Assembly (NCBI RefSeq): GCF_030014955.1
Contig: NZ_JAGRPV010000001.1
Coordinates: forward strand, 6,014,001-6,078,000
Source of the DNA: Cohnella hashimotonis
GTDB taxonomy: Bacteria; Bacillota; Bacilli; Paenibacillales; Paenibacillaceae
Direction: 5' to 3'
Length of the DNA stretch: 64,000 bases
Part shown: in pieces, positions 45,301 through 54,155 of the stretch
Layout of the letters: every line of letters begins with the position of its first letter
Numbering within the stretch: the stretch's first letter is position 1
Program-made: the position numbers and the translations under genes
Notes under the pieces: model-generated
What the model saw: the letters and a program-made list of their open reading frames with translations, nothing else
Databases searched by the model: none
What the model was told of the DNA's origin: nothing

Positions 45301-46353
45301 CTGCAGCGTCAACGGCCGATCGCTCCACACCGTGCTCGGGATCTCCCGGCGCAGCACCGGCATGACGTCGGCGGCGAAGCGCTCGATCTGCTCGCGCTGC
45401 TCGTCCTCGGTGAGCCCGTCGACGCTGATCGCCAGCACCTGGTTGCCGAAGCCCTCGTAGTATCGCAATATTTTCTCGATGACGCTGTCCGCGCTGCCGA
45501 CGAGCGTCGATCCGCGCTCGATTGTATCCTCGAGTCCCGTAAACGGAGATTGGTTGTGCTGCGACGAGGCCGTCGCCGCGAACGCGTCATAGTACGGCCG
45601 ATATCGCCGGAGCGCCTCTTCCTTCGTATCGGCCAGGTACAGCTGGCCTGCGCCTGCGCCGACAAGCGCGTCCTTCGGGTCGTGGCCGTAATATACCCAA
45701 CGCTCCCGGTAATGGTCGATCAGCGCCTGATACTTGGCCATCGGATGGAACGTGTTGGACGAAAAAATCGGCTCGCCGTATTTGGCCGCCAGCTCCGTCG
45801 AGAGCGGGCTCGACGCACTGCCGTGCCAGACGGGAATTCGCTGTTGAAAAGGCCTCGGATAAGTCGTCACTTCGCTGAGCGGCGGGCGGTACTTGCCTTC
45901 CCAGGTCACCTTCTCCTCCGTCCACAGCCGCTTCAGCAGCGCGTAGCGCTCCGCAAGCGACTCCCACTGCTCCTCCTCCCGGATGCCGAACAGCGGATAG
46001 TGGCGGGGATCGTTGCCCTTGCCGATGATGAGCTCGAGCCGCCCCCCAGAGAGATGATCGAGCGTGGCATAATCCTCGGCGACGCGCACCGGATCGAGCA
46101 CGCTGAGCACCGTCACCGTCGTCAGCAACCGGATTCGCGACGTACGCGCGGCGACGGCGGTCAACGCGACGGCCGGCGACGAGGACAGAAACGGCTCGCC
46201 ATGCCGCTCTCCTACGCCGTAGGCGTCGAACCCCAACTCCTCGGCCAGCGCGGCCTGCTTCAACACGTTTTGAAACTTCTCCTGGTCGGTCAACGTCTCC
46301 CCGGTCACCGCGTTCGGTATGTTCATCAGCAGGCTGAATAAGGCAAATTTCAT
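45292..46353 (-). CDS. LLM-class flavin-dependent oxidoreductase (luciferase-like)
   Basis: This is a cytoplasmic TIM-barrel protein of 353 residues in the bacterial luciferase superfamily. Blocks seen are LAEELGFDAYGVGERHGEPF, ARTSRIRLLTTVTVLSVLDP, VAEDYATLDHLSGGRLELII and the later GSADSVIEKILRYYEGFGNQ. It should use FMNH2 or F420-type flavin. The substrate is unknown. GAGGAGG lies 6 nt before the ATG. It is a single gene, divergent from the amidohydrolase-fold gene. Confidence 0.92.
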   Translation of the reverse strand: MKFALFSLLMNIPNAVTGETLTDQEKFQNVLKQAALAEELGFDAYGVGERHGEPFLSSSPAVALTAVAARTSRIRLLTTVTVLSVLDPVRVAEDYATLDHLSGGRLELIIGKGNDPRHYPLFGIREEEQWESLAERYALLKRLWTEEKVTWEGKYRPPLSEVTTYPRPFQQRIPVWHGSASSPLSTELAAKYGEPIFSSNTFHPMAKYQALIDHYRERWVYYGHDPKDALVGAGAGQLYLADTKEEALRRYRPYYDAFAATASSQHNQSPFTGLEDTIERGSTLVGSADSVIEKILRYYEGFGNQVLAISVDGLTEDEQREQIERFAADVMPVLRREIPSTVWSDRPLTLQRA

Positions 46354-46716
46354 GGCGGACCTCCTCGGGATTGGGCACTCATACAGCCCCTCATACTATT
46401 CCAGGTATTTTAGTCAGAATTACAGATGCAACTACTATACGCCTGTCGCGACGCAGCGTCTAATAGAGTTTTTGAATGCATCGATCGATATTAATAAAAA
46501 GAAGCGCTCCTCCGAAGATCGCTCTCCGCCCGCACTCCCGCCACCCCCTCCACGCCATTCACACATCCCCCCCCCCCCTTCCACGCCATTACTTTTGCCG
46601 TCTCGCAGCCGATTGGATTTGTTAATCCTTCGATTCGATTATTCGATTAGACCCTGACGGAACCCGGATGGTAGATTCTGTAGTAAACGAGCATTCAACC
46701 GAGGAGGACCCGCGAC
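46354..46716. other. Intergenic region with a 12-C homopolymer
   Basis: This 363-nt divergent gap holds an uninterrupted run of 12 C at 46567-46578. Flanking it are two copies of TCCACGCCATT-type sequence (near 46549 and 46580). The ribosome site AGGAGG of the next gene is at 46702-46707. No gene was seen. Confidence 0.6.
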
Positions 46717-47565
46717 GTGATCATCGATTTTCGCATGAAGCCGCCGATCCCCGCATGGGAATCGTTGTTTGCGGAGGGCAAGAATGCGCTAAGCAACCTA
46801 TTGAATTTGCAGGGGCTCGCGCCCGTGCTGTCGGAAACGCTGGACGAGGTCGTTCGCGAAGGCGAAGCGCTGGGCATCACGCACACGGTCGTCATGGGAC
46901 GCGGCGGCGAGCCGGGTTCGTCGAACGAGGAGCTGGCCGCCTTCTTGGCGAGCCGCACGGACGACCGGTTCATCGGATTTATCGGCGCGGACAGCACGGA
47001 TGTGGCCGGTGCCGTTGCAGCCATCGAGCAGTATGCGGCGACAGGGCTGTTTCGCGGGGTATCGATCAATCCGGCCGTGCTGCAGCCGCGCTTCCCCATT
47101 GGCGATCCCGCCTGGGACCCGATCTTCGAAGCCTGCCTGAAGCACGGACTCCCGCTTTCCATTACGTTGAGCGGATTTCTCGGCCTTGTCGGCCCGCAGG
47201 TCGACTTCGACTATGCCAGACCCGGCGGCCTGGCTCGTGCGGCCAGGAAATATTCCGATCTGAAAATCATCGTCTCGCACGGCGCCTGGCCCTTCGTCTC
47301 CGATGCGATCGCGCTCGCCATTTTCTGCCCCAATGTCTACCTGTCCCCGGACCTGTACCTCGGCTCCCCGGGCAGCAAGCTGTACGTAGAGGCCGCCAAT
47401 TTTCAGCTGGGAGACCGGATTCTGTTCGGCACCTGCTATCCCAACGTTCCATACGACTTTGCCTTGTCCCATTTTCGGAATCAGGAATGGAAGGAAGGCG
47501 TGCTCGAGCGGATTTTGTATCGAAACGGCGCCGAGCTGCTCGGCTTACCTTATTCATTTGAATGA
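46717..47565 (+). CDS. Amidohydrolase-fold (Amidohydro_2) protein with altered metal site
   Basis: This is a TIM-barrel protein of 282 residues, like metal-dependent decarboxylases and lactone hydrolases. The pattern is familiar (MIIDFRMKPP at the start, RGVSINPAVLQPRFPIGDPA, KIIVSHGAWPFV, RILFGTCYPNVPYD), but key ligands differ. The usual HxH after the first strand is replaced by DFRMK. The usual Asp of FGSDYP is Cys in FGTCYP. The middle His in VSHG is kept. It starts at a GTG with AGGAGG 10 nt upstream. It may be a metal-free or non-catalytic member. Confidence 0.85.
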   Translation: MIIDFRMKPPIPAWESLFAEGKNALSNLLNLQGLAPVLSETLDEVVREGEALGITHTVVMGRGGEPGSSNEELAAFLASRTDDRFIGFIGADSTDVAGAVAAIEQYAATGLFRGVSINPAVLQPRFPIGDPAWDPIFEACLKHGLPLSITLSGFLGLVGPQVDFDYARPGGLARAARKYSDLKIIVSHGAWPFVSDAIALAIFCPNVYLSPDLYLGSPGSKLYVEAANFQLGDRILFGTCYPNVPYDFALSHFRNQEWKEGVLERILYRNGAELLGLPYSFE

Positions 47566-47576
47566 TGCGAGAAGAG

Positions 47577-47612
47577 AAAAGCCGCCGCAGGATCGCTCCC
47601 GCGGCGGCTTTT
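47577..47612 (+). terminator. Terminator after the amidohydrolase-fold gene
   Basis: AAAAGCCGCCGC (47577-47588) pairs with GCGGCGGCTTTT (47601-47612), followed by T. It lies between convergent genes and may serve both. Confidence 0.92.
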
Positions 47613-47689
47613 TCGCGCATGTCGCACCAATTTCTCTGCTTCGTTCCTGCTTCGGATTCGCCCGATCGCCGGGACGCCCCACCGAATCC

Positions 47690-50600
47690 TTACTGTCCGA
47701 CGTACACCTTCAGCCAGCCGTCGCCGATGCCCGACTCGTCGATCCACTTGCCGCCGCTGTACTTGCCGTACTTAAGGCTGGCGTTCACCTCGGACGTGCT
47801 CCACTCATAGTTGGCGTAGTCCGAATTTTTGGATTGTCCGAGCACGATCGCGTACGTCGTACCGCTCGCGAGACCGCTGTACGCCAGCGGCACGCTCACG
47901 ACGGCGAAGTCTTCGCCGATCGCGGACGCTTTGACGGTCGCGGTCGCGAGCGCGCTGCCCGTCGGCTTATTGTCCTTTGTCGAGTACAAGGTAACGACGA
48001 GGTCGGCCGGCCCGTTGTACTTTTTAACTTTGACCTCGACCTTCGTCAGCTTCTTGTTGGCATTGGCCGCGAACGTCTGATAGCGCTTGACCTGGTCGCT
48101 CGTCTCGCCGAACGTGAAGCCGTCCGTACCGTTATGCGAAATATCGATGACGGACGCGGAGGACTGCCCCGGCGTCGTCGCGGTGACCAATGCGGTCCAG
48201 CCGCTCGTGCCCGCGGCGTTGACTGCACGCACGCGGTACTTATGCGTCGAGCCGGCCGTCAGGCCGGTGTGCGTGTAAGACGTGCCCGTCGACGACACAT
48301 ATGTCGACGAACCGTCGATCTCGATCTGATAGCCGGTCGCGCCCGTTACGGCCGTCCAGCCGAGCGAGATCGACGTGCTGCTTGCTGCCGTCGCGGTCAG
48401 ACCCGTCGGCACCGCCGGCGGCTGCGGCTGATTCTGGCTCGTCGTCGCGGTAGCGAGGGCGCTCCAGCCGCTCGGACCCGCGGCGTTGACCGCGCGCACG
48501 CGGTACTTGTGCGTCGAGCCGGCAGTCAGGCCGCTGTGCGTGTAAGACGTGCCCGTCGACGACACGTACGTCGACGATCCGTCGATCTCGATCTGATAGC
48601 CGGTCGCGCCCGTCACGGCCGTCCAGCCGAGCGTAATAGAAGTGCTGCCCGCAGCTTTGGCGGTTACGCCCGTCGGCACCGCCGGTGGCTGCGGCTGATT
48701 CTGGCTCGTCGTCGCGGTAGCGAGGGCGCTCCAGCCGCTCTGGCCCGCGGCGTTGACTGCACGCACGCGGTACTTGTGCGTCGAGCCGGCCGTCAGGCCG
48801 CTGTGCGTGTAAGACGTGCCCGTCGACGACACGTACATCGACGATCCGTCGATCTCGATCTGATAGCCGGTCGCGCCCGTCACGGCCGTCCAGCCGAGCG
48901 AGATCGACGTGCTGCTCGCCGCCGTCGCGGTCAGCCCTGTCGGCACGGCCGGCGGCTGCTGCGGATCGGCGCTTTGGGCGACATACAGCTTCGTCCAGCC
49001 GTCTCCAATGTCCGACTCGTCGATATACGCCGAGCCGTTGAACTTGCCGAACTCGATGTCATTGCTCAAATTATAGCCCGCGAGCCACTCGTAGATGTTG
49101 TTTTCGCTGCTCGGAGTAGTCTGGCCGAGTACGATCGCGTACTTTTTGCCCTTCTGCAGGCCGCTATACTTCAACGGCGCGGACAGCGCCTTGTAGTCCT
49201 CCGTCACTGTGTTGGCCGCGATCGTCGCGGTGGCCAGCGCATTGCCCGTCGGCTTGCCGTCGGCAGCGGTCGCATACAGCGCTACCGTGGCATCGCTCGC
49301 ATTGCCGAACTTGCGCAGCTTGACCTCAACGCTCGTCAGCACCGGATACATGTCGGCGATAAATGTCTGATAGCGTTTGACCTGGTCGTTCGCCTGGCCG
49401 AACGTGTAGCCGCTATCGCCGTTATGCGAGAGATCGATCACATTGCTCGGCGGCGCTACCGGCGTCGTCGCCGTCACCGGCGCGCTCCATGCGCTCGTGC
49501 CGCCGAGGTTCATGGCGCGTACCCGGTAGGTGTGCGTGGAGACAGGCTCCAGCCCTTTGTGCTTATAGGCGGTCTGCTTGGCATTGTTGATTACCGTGCC
49601 GTCCACCTCAAGCTCGTACTTTTTCGTACGATCGGTTTCATTCCAGCTTACCGTCATCGCAAATGCGCTTGCCGGAACGGCCTTGAGGCCGGTCGGCGTT
49701 TCGGGAGGCAGCGGCGGTACAGCCGTGACGCCGGTCACGAGCGGACTCCATTCGCTTTCGCCGACCGCGTTTTTCGCACGCACGCGGTACGAATGCCCGG
49801 TGCCCGGCTGCAGGCCGTCATGCGTGACGAAGAGCGTCTTCACATTTTCCCGGACTATGCCGTCCAGCTCGACATCGTAGCTCGTCGCACCCAAGGAGCG
49901 GCTCCAGTTCAACTGGATCGCCGTCGTGCTCTCAGCAGCAGTAGCGGTGAGACCCGTCGGCGTCTGCGGAGCCTGGGCGGATGCCGCAGGCGCGGGCACG
50001 AACTTGGCCAACAGCTTGATATAGCCGGATTGATAATAGATGCCGTTCTCGGAGATCTCCCACGATCTCTCGGCCGGCTCGTCGTTCGAGGTGGCATTCC
50101 AATCCTTGTACGTCTTCTGGGCCGGCTGATCGCGCGGCGGGGACTGGATGCCCGTGTATTGCTCGCTCGGACCGCCCGGGACGAAGCCCGGAGGCGCATT
50201 GTCCCACTGCGTATTGTCGCCGAACCAGCTATGGTAGATTTGCTTGATCGAATTTTCCGCGCCGTACGCATCCATGTTGGTCAGGTACGTGAAGGCGAAC
50301 GGATTGACGCCGTGGAAATAGTGCAGTACGTTTTGCGCCTTCTTGTAGAAGTTGTCCCGCTTCGCAGGATTGATATCGTACTGATAGAAGTCATAGGAGG
50401 AAGTACCCGAACGCGCCCTAACCTGCAGACTGCCCCAGTGATAGGAGAAGTCCGGTACAAAGGAGCGGTACAGGTCGTCGTTGTCCTCAAACGACTGGGT
50501 GAAGTCGTGCACGTCGCGGCGTTCAAGAATATATGCCTTGACCGCAGGGTCGGCATCCGGCAGCGTCGTGTAGAACATCAGGCCGTCGGCCTGCTCGCCG

Positions 50601-51865
50601 AAGTACAAGCCCCAGTATGCGTCGGACATCGGCCAGGTCGTCTTGTAGTTGGCTTTAAAATAATCGTGATAGGTCTGATCGCCCGTCAGCGCGAACAGAT
50701 AGGCAGCCGAGACGGTCGCCACCTGCGCTTGTTTGTCCAAGTCGATGTCGGCTTTGCCGGCCTCTATCTCGAAGTGGTCCACATTCGTTTCCTTCGGATT
50801 GTTCTGGTACCACTCCCACGCCTTGATCGCCCGCTCGCGCAGATCGGCCGCATAGTCCGCCAGCTCCGGGAACTGCCGCAGCGTGATCGCCGCATGCGCG
50901 AAGTTAAGCGCCGTGACGATCGTCGAGGCGGACGTCTTGGGCATATAGTAGCGCTGAACGGTAATTTTACTCGGCCTGTCGTTGAATTCGCCGGTTTTTC
51001 CGCTAGCCGGGAAGCCGAGCTTCATCAACACGCCGCCGTCGTCGTCCTGCATCTTTTTCAGCCAATCCAGCTCCCACTTCACCTCGTCGATGACATCGGG
51101 GATGCCGTTGCCGGATTCCGGAATGTTGTAGTCGTCGGTGAAAATGTCCGGCTTCTCTTCGTACGCCGTCAGCAGCTCGTTGATCGGCTGCGCGGTATAC
51201 GTCACGTACTTGTTGAAGTCGCCGGCGTCCATCCAGCCGCCCGACAGATCGCGCTCGGTGGCGGGATTGTTGCGGTCGAACACGCTGCGGGCCTGCGAAT
51301 CCTGACCCGGACCTATGAGCGCCGCGTCGTCCGCGAACGCCGCTCCTGCGTGCTGCGCCAGGTGAGGCGTGCCGATCCGCTGATAGTAATACGTCTTGAT
51401 CGCCGCTTTGAGCACGTCCTTGTATACGTCGGGCGAGATCGTGAAGTCATAGGATTTGAAATTGTTCGCGGGATCGTAAATATAGTAATCCCCGGTCGCG
51501 GTGACTTCGGAAAAGTCGAACCACCAGCCGCGGTCGCCCGACTTCTCCTGCGTTTTTCCGTCGTTCCAAACCTTCGGCGCGCCGCTGAACGCGACCGAAT
51601 CGTCGGAAACCCGGCGCACCTCCAGCGTCCCGCCTGGCGTATAAGCGTCCGCGGCATTGTAGCCGACCTGCGGATCGACGAGCACGGCCGTCTTGTCTCC
51701 GTCCGGCAAGTAGCCGAACTGGTCGATCATGATATATTTTTGCACGGTGGCCCCGGGCACGGCGGCGTCGGCCTTCGCCCCGGGCGCCGGCCAACTGCCC
51801 GCGAACAGGCATAGGCTTAACAAGGCCAGCAATAAGCTTTTTTGATTACGTTTGCGTATCTTCAT
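47690..51865 (-). CDS. Secreted modular GH9 glucanase
   Basis: This is an exported enzyme of about 1391 residues. Order: signal peptide 1-34; N-terminal Ig-like domain to about 130 (MIDQFGYLPDGDKTAVLVDP); GH9 barrel to about 615 with nucleophile region GGWMDAGDFNKYV (Asp) and probable acid Glu in SWEISENGIYYQSGY; two Fn3 domains; a beta module of about 155 residues (opening VIDLSHNGDSGYTFG); three nearly identical Fn3 domains; and a second copy of the beta module at the C-terminus. GH9 enzymes cut beta-1,4-glucans, so cellulose or xyloglucan is likely. The ATG at 51865 has GGAGGAG 8 nt upstream. The longer frame to 52036 has no signal peptide. Confidence 0.9.
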   Translation of the reverse strand: MKIRKRNQKSLLLALLSLCLFAGSWPAPGAKADAAVPGATVQKYIMIDQFGYLPDGDKTAVLVDPQVGYNAADAYTPGGTLEVRRVSDDSVAFSGAPKVWNDGKTQEKSGDRGWWFDFSEVTATGDYYIYDPANNFKSYDFTISPDVYKDVLKAAIKTYYYQRIGTPHLAQHAGAAFADDAALIGPGQDSQARSVFDRNNPATERDLSGGWMDAGDFNKYVTYTAQPINELLTAYEEKPDIFTDDYNIPESGNGIPDVIDEVKWELDWLKKMQDDDGGVLMKLGFPASGKTGEFNDRPSKITVQRYYMPKTSASTIVTALNFAHAAITLRQFPELADYAADLRERAIKAWEWYQNNPKETNVDHFEIEAGKADIDLDKQAQVATVSAAYLFALTGDQTYHDYFKANYKTTWPMSDAYWGLYFGEQADGLMFYTTLPDADPAVKAYILERRDVHDFTQSFEDNDDLYRSFVPDFSYHWGSLQVRARSGTSSYDFYQYDINPAKRDNFYKKAQNVLHYFHGVNPFAFTYLTNMDAYGAENSIKQIYHSWFGDNTQWDNAPPGFVPGGPSEQYTGIQSPPRDQPAQKTYKDWNATSNDEPAERSWEISENGIYYQSGYIKLLAKFVPAPAASAQAPQTPTGLTATAAESTTAIQLNWSRSLGATSYDVELDGIVRENVKTLFVTHDGLQPGTGHSYRVRAKNAVGESEWSPLVTGVTAVPPLPPETPTGLKAVPASAFAMTVSWNETDRTKKYELEVDGTVINNAKQTAYKHKGLEPVSTHTYRVRAMNLGGTSAWSAPVTATTPVAPPSNVIDLSHNGDSGYTFGQANDQVKRYQTFIADMYPVLTSVEVKLRKFGNASDATVALYATAADGKPTGNALATATIAANTVTEDYKALSAPLKYSGLQKGKKYAIVLGQTTPSSENNIYEWLAGYNLSNDIEFGKFNGSAYIDESDIGDGWTKLYVAQSADPQQPPAVPTGLTATAASSTSISLGWTAVTGATGYQIEIDGSSMYVSSTGTSYTHSGLTAGSTHKYRVRAVNAAGQSGWSALATATTSQNQPQPPAVPTGVTAKAAGSTSITLGWTAVTGATGYQIEIDGSSTYVSSTGTSYTHSGLTAGSTHKYRVRAVNAAGPSGWSALATATTSQNQPQPPAVPTGLTATAASSTSISLGWTAVTGATGYQIEIDGSSTYVSSTGTSYTHTGLTAGSTHKYRVRAVNAAGTSGWTALVTATTPGQSSASVIDISHNGTDGFTFGETSDQVKRYQTFAANANKKLTKVEVKVKKYNGPADLVVTLYSTKDNKPTGSALATATVKASAIGEDFAVVSVPLAYSGLASGTTYAIVLGQSKNSDYANYEWSTSEVNASLKYGKYSGGKWIDESGIGDGWLKVYVGQ
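48166..48966 (-). repeat. Three near-identical 267-bp repeats encoding Fn3 domains
   Basis: The GH9 gene contains three tandem Fn3-coding units of 267 bp (89 residues), almost identical at DNA level. The junction text (GCGGCTGATTCTGGCTCGTC) recurs at 48424 and 48691. The approximate limits are by eye. The low divergence implies recent duplication or gene conversion. Confidence 0.85.
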
Positions 51866-52316
51866 CGGATCTCCTCCATACATTGTCTCGCAAAAATCTT
51901 GATAATAGCGTTGGCACTCTGTTCCCTTTGCAGCCGATCCCGCAGACACGCGCGTCGGCTCATCAAGCCGTTCATCCGCTTCGACGGTCGGCATCCCCTC
52001 CCCCTCTTCACCTCGCATAGTCCCCCTAATTTTCATCTGTACCGCGAGCCGGATTTTGCCTTTTTAACGATATCCCCTTCACTCAGGCACGGGCCTCAAC
52101 CCCCGCATTCCCTGTCTTGATTGGACTATTCTAGCTCCACTGCCTGTCATTCAGACAGTTACGCAGGTCATCGGATTCGTCATCTTTTCCCAAAATCGGA
52201 CAAGCTTGCTGCGTCATTTCGCCGAGAACAGACACGTGCACGGGGGTAAGAGCAATGGCGATAGCAATGCCGGCTGACCTGTCAGCCTGCCTGTCTGTCT
52301 GTGCAATGGGGATATT

Positions 52317-52622
52317 GGTCAAACGGCAGAAAAGCGTGCGTTCCTATGCGGATGGGATACCGTTCAAACGGCGGAAAACATGCTTTCCTGTTCGAAGGGG
52401 ATACCGTTCAAACGACGGAAACACACGCGTTCCTGCGCGGAGGGGATACCGTTCAAACGGTGAAACGGGCGCGTTCCTGCGCGGAGGGGATACAGTTCAA
52501 CGGTGAAACGGGCGCGTTCCTGTGCGGAGGGGATACCGTTCAAACGGCGGAAACACACGCGTTCCTGTGCGAAGGGGATACCGTTCAAACGGCGGAAACA
52601 CACGCGTTCCTGTGCGAAGGGC
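52317..52622. repeat. Seven-copy head-to-tail noncoding array with a 44-45-nt period
   Basis: A unit containing GGGATACCGTTCAAACGG then CGGAAACACACGCGTTCC repeats with core positions 52317, 52361, 52405, 52450, 52494, 52537 and 52582, all in one orientation. The core CCGTTCAAACGG is nearly self-complementary. A plus-strand open frame reads through part of it, but copies differ in length and shift frame and no ribosome site is present. It lies in the 838-nt gap between the GH9 and M20 genes. 51866-52316 shows nothing else. Confidence 0.85.
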
Positions 52623-52640
52623 AGTATCTACCGATACAAC

Positions 52641-52673
52641 AAAAAAACCGACGCGGGGTCTTGCTTGCGTCGG
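52641..52673 (-). terminator. Terminator after the M20 hydrolase gene
   Basis: CCGACGC (52648-52654) pairs with GCGTCGG (52667-52673). On the minus strand a run of seven T follows. It lies 30 nt past the stop codon. Confidence 0.92.
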
Positions 52674-52703
52674 CTTCACTACGTAAAAGCCTATATGACT
52701 CTT

Positions 52704-54026
52704 TTATTCCCAGCCCCGTTCCAAAAAAGCAACGGCCGCGCGCGCGTGCAGCTTGGCTCCGAGCGCGATCGCGCGTTCGTCCAGGTCAAACGACGGATGG
52801 TGGAGCGGATGGACGATGCCCCGCGTCTCGTCGCGCACGCCGATGAGCAGCATGGCGCCCGGCGCCTTGTCGAGGTAGTAGGCGAAGTCTTCGCCGGCAA
52901 GGCTGGGCTGGTCGAGCACGCGAACCTGCTCCGCGCCGAACACGTCCGCGCCCGCCCGCTCGGCAAGCCCGACTGCGACGGCGTCGTTAATAAGCGCCTT
53001 GCCCATGCGGAAGCTCGGCCAGGCGGTGCCGCCGAAGCGGTCGGCGCAGGCGGCTGCGCAGCGCTCGAGGACGAACCGGATCCGCTTCACCGTCGCATCG
53101 CTGAAGGCGCGGTAGGTGCCGAACACCTCCGCGGTGTCCGCGATAACATTGCCTGCGGTGCCCGCTTGGAGCTTGCCGAAGGCGAAGGACACCGGCTCGA
53201 GCGGGTCGGACGCGACCGCGACGGCGCTATTCGCCTCAACGGCGAAGTGCGCGGCCATGAGCAGCGCGTCCGCCGCCAGATGCGGGGCCCCATGATGGCC
53301 GGACCGTCCGCGGAACGTAAAGCGGAAATGCGAGGATGCGGCCATCGCCTCTCGCCGGTGAATCGCCAAGCCGCCGGTTTCCAGTCCCGGCCAGACGTGC
53401 AGCGCAAAAGCCGCGTCGATGCCGTCCGCCGCCCCGCTCTCGACGAGATCGCGTCCGCCGCTGCGCAGCTCGCCGTCCACCGGACTCGGCGCGGCTCCCT
53501 CTTCGGCGGGCTGAAATACGAACCGTACCGTCCCCGCCAGCCGTTCGCGCACCCGGCTTAGACCGTAAGCGGCCGCGAGCAGCATCGCCGTATGCGCGTC
53601 ATGGCCGCAGGCATGCATCGCCCCCTCGATCTCGGACCCGTATTCGCGGCCCTCGATCTCCCGGATCGGGAGCGCATCCATATCCGCGCGCAGCAGCACG
53701 GTCCGTCCCGGCTTGCCGCCGCGCAGCACGCCGACGACGCCTTTGCCGAAGTGGTCGCCGACGCCCTCCTGCACCTCCAGTCCGTACTCGCGCAGCAGCT
53801 GCGCGACGCGTGAGGCCGTCCTGCCGACGTCGAACAGCAGCTCGGGAAAACGGTGAAATTCCCGCCGAAGCGAGATCCATTCCGCCTCCCGCTCCTCGAT
53901 CGCGCGGCAGACGGCGTCGACGTCCGAGCCAGGACTCCCCTGCACCACATGAAGCGTGTGCTCCCAGCCTGTCGACTCGGGACTGCACGAAGCTGTCGAT
54001 GACGCTAGATTCGCCGATAAAACCAT
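52704..54026 (-). CDS. M20-family amidohydrolase (N-acyl amino acid / IAA-conjugate hydrolase type)
   Basis: This is a cytoplasmic metallohydrolase of 440 residues. Metal-site motifs are HACGHDAHTAMLL, QPAEEG, ALHVWPG and GEDFAYYLDKAPGAMLLIG. The lid domain starts near FRFTFRGRSGHHGAPHLAAD. It removes acyl groups from amino acids or similar conjugates. The ATG at 54026 has AGGTGG 7 nt upstream. The GTG at 54035 lies within that site. The N-terminal 30 residues are Ser-rich and less conserved. It stands alone on the minus strand. Confidence 0.92.
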   Translation of the reverse strand: MVLSANLASSTASCSPESTGWEHTLHVVQGSPGSDVDAVCRAIEEREAEWISLRREFHRFPELLFDVGRTASRVAQLLREYGLEVQEGVGDHFGKGVVGVLRGGKPGRTVLLRADMDALPIREIEGREYGSEIEGAMHACGHDAHTAMLLAAAYGLSRVRERLAGTVRFVFQPAEEGAAPSPVDGELRSGGRDLVESGAADGIDAAFALHVWPGLETGGLAIHRREAMAASSHFRFTFRGRSGHHGAPHLAADALLMAAHFAVEANSAVAVASDPLEPVSFAFGKLQAGTAGNVIADTAEVFGTYRAFSDATVKRIRFVLERCAAACADRFGGTAWPSFRMGKALINDAVAVGLAERAGADVFGAEQVRVLDQPSLAGEDFAYYLDKAPGAMLLIGVRDETRGIVHPLHHPSFDLDERAIALGAKLHARAAVAFLERGWE

Positions 54027-54155
54027 TTTTCCCACCTGCTTACTATGTTTTATATGGTCACGACTGTACCACCTCGGCGTCCCGGCGTCAATCTGCGGGC
54101 TTATCGGAATTTTCTATCGGTTCGCGCTTCTTCTATATCCAGTCAGCCCCGCCCT

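Noticed and set aside
47459..51814. A plus-strand open frame of 1451 codons opposite the GH9 gene
   Set aside because: It is a shadow of the GH9 coding strand: Arg-rich, without ribosome site, and with repeats that only mirror the Fn3 duplications.
52317..52622. CRISPR array
   Set aside because: The sequence between cores is repeated too, so there are no unique spacers, and no cas genes are present.
52301..52846. A repeat-containing open frame in the 52-kb array
   Set aside because: Units change length and frame, there is no ribosome site, and the frame runs into the antisense of the M20 gene. Treated as noncoding repeat.
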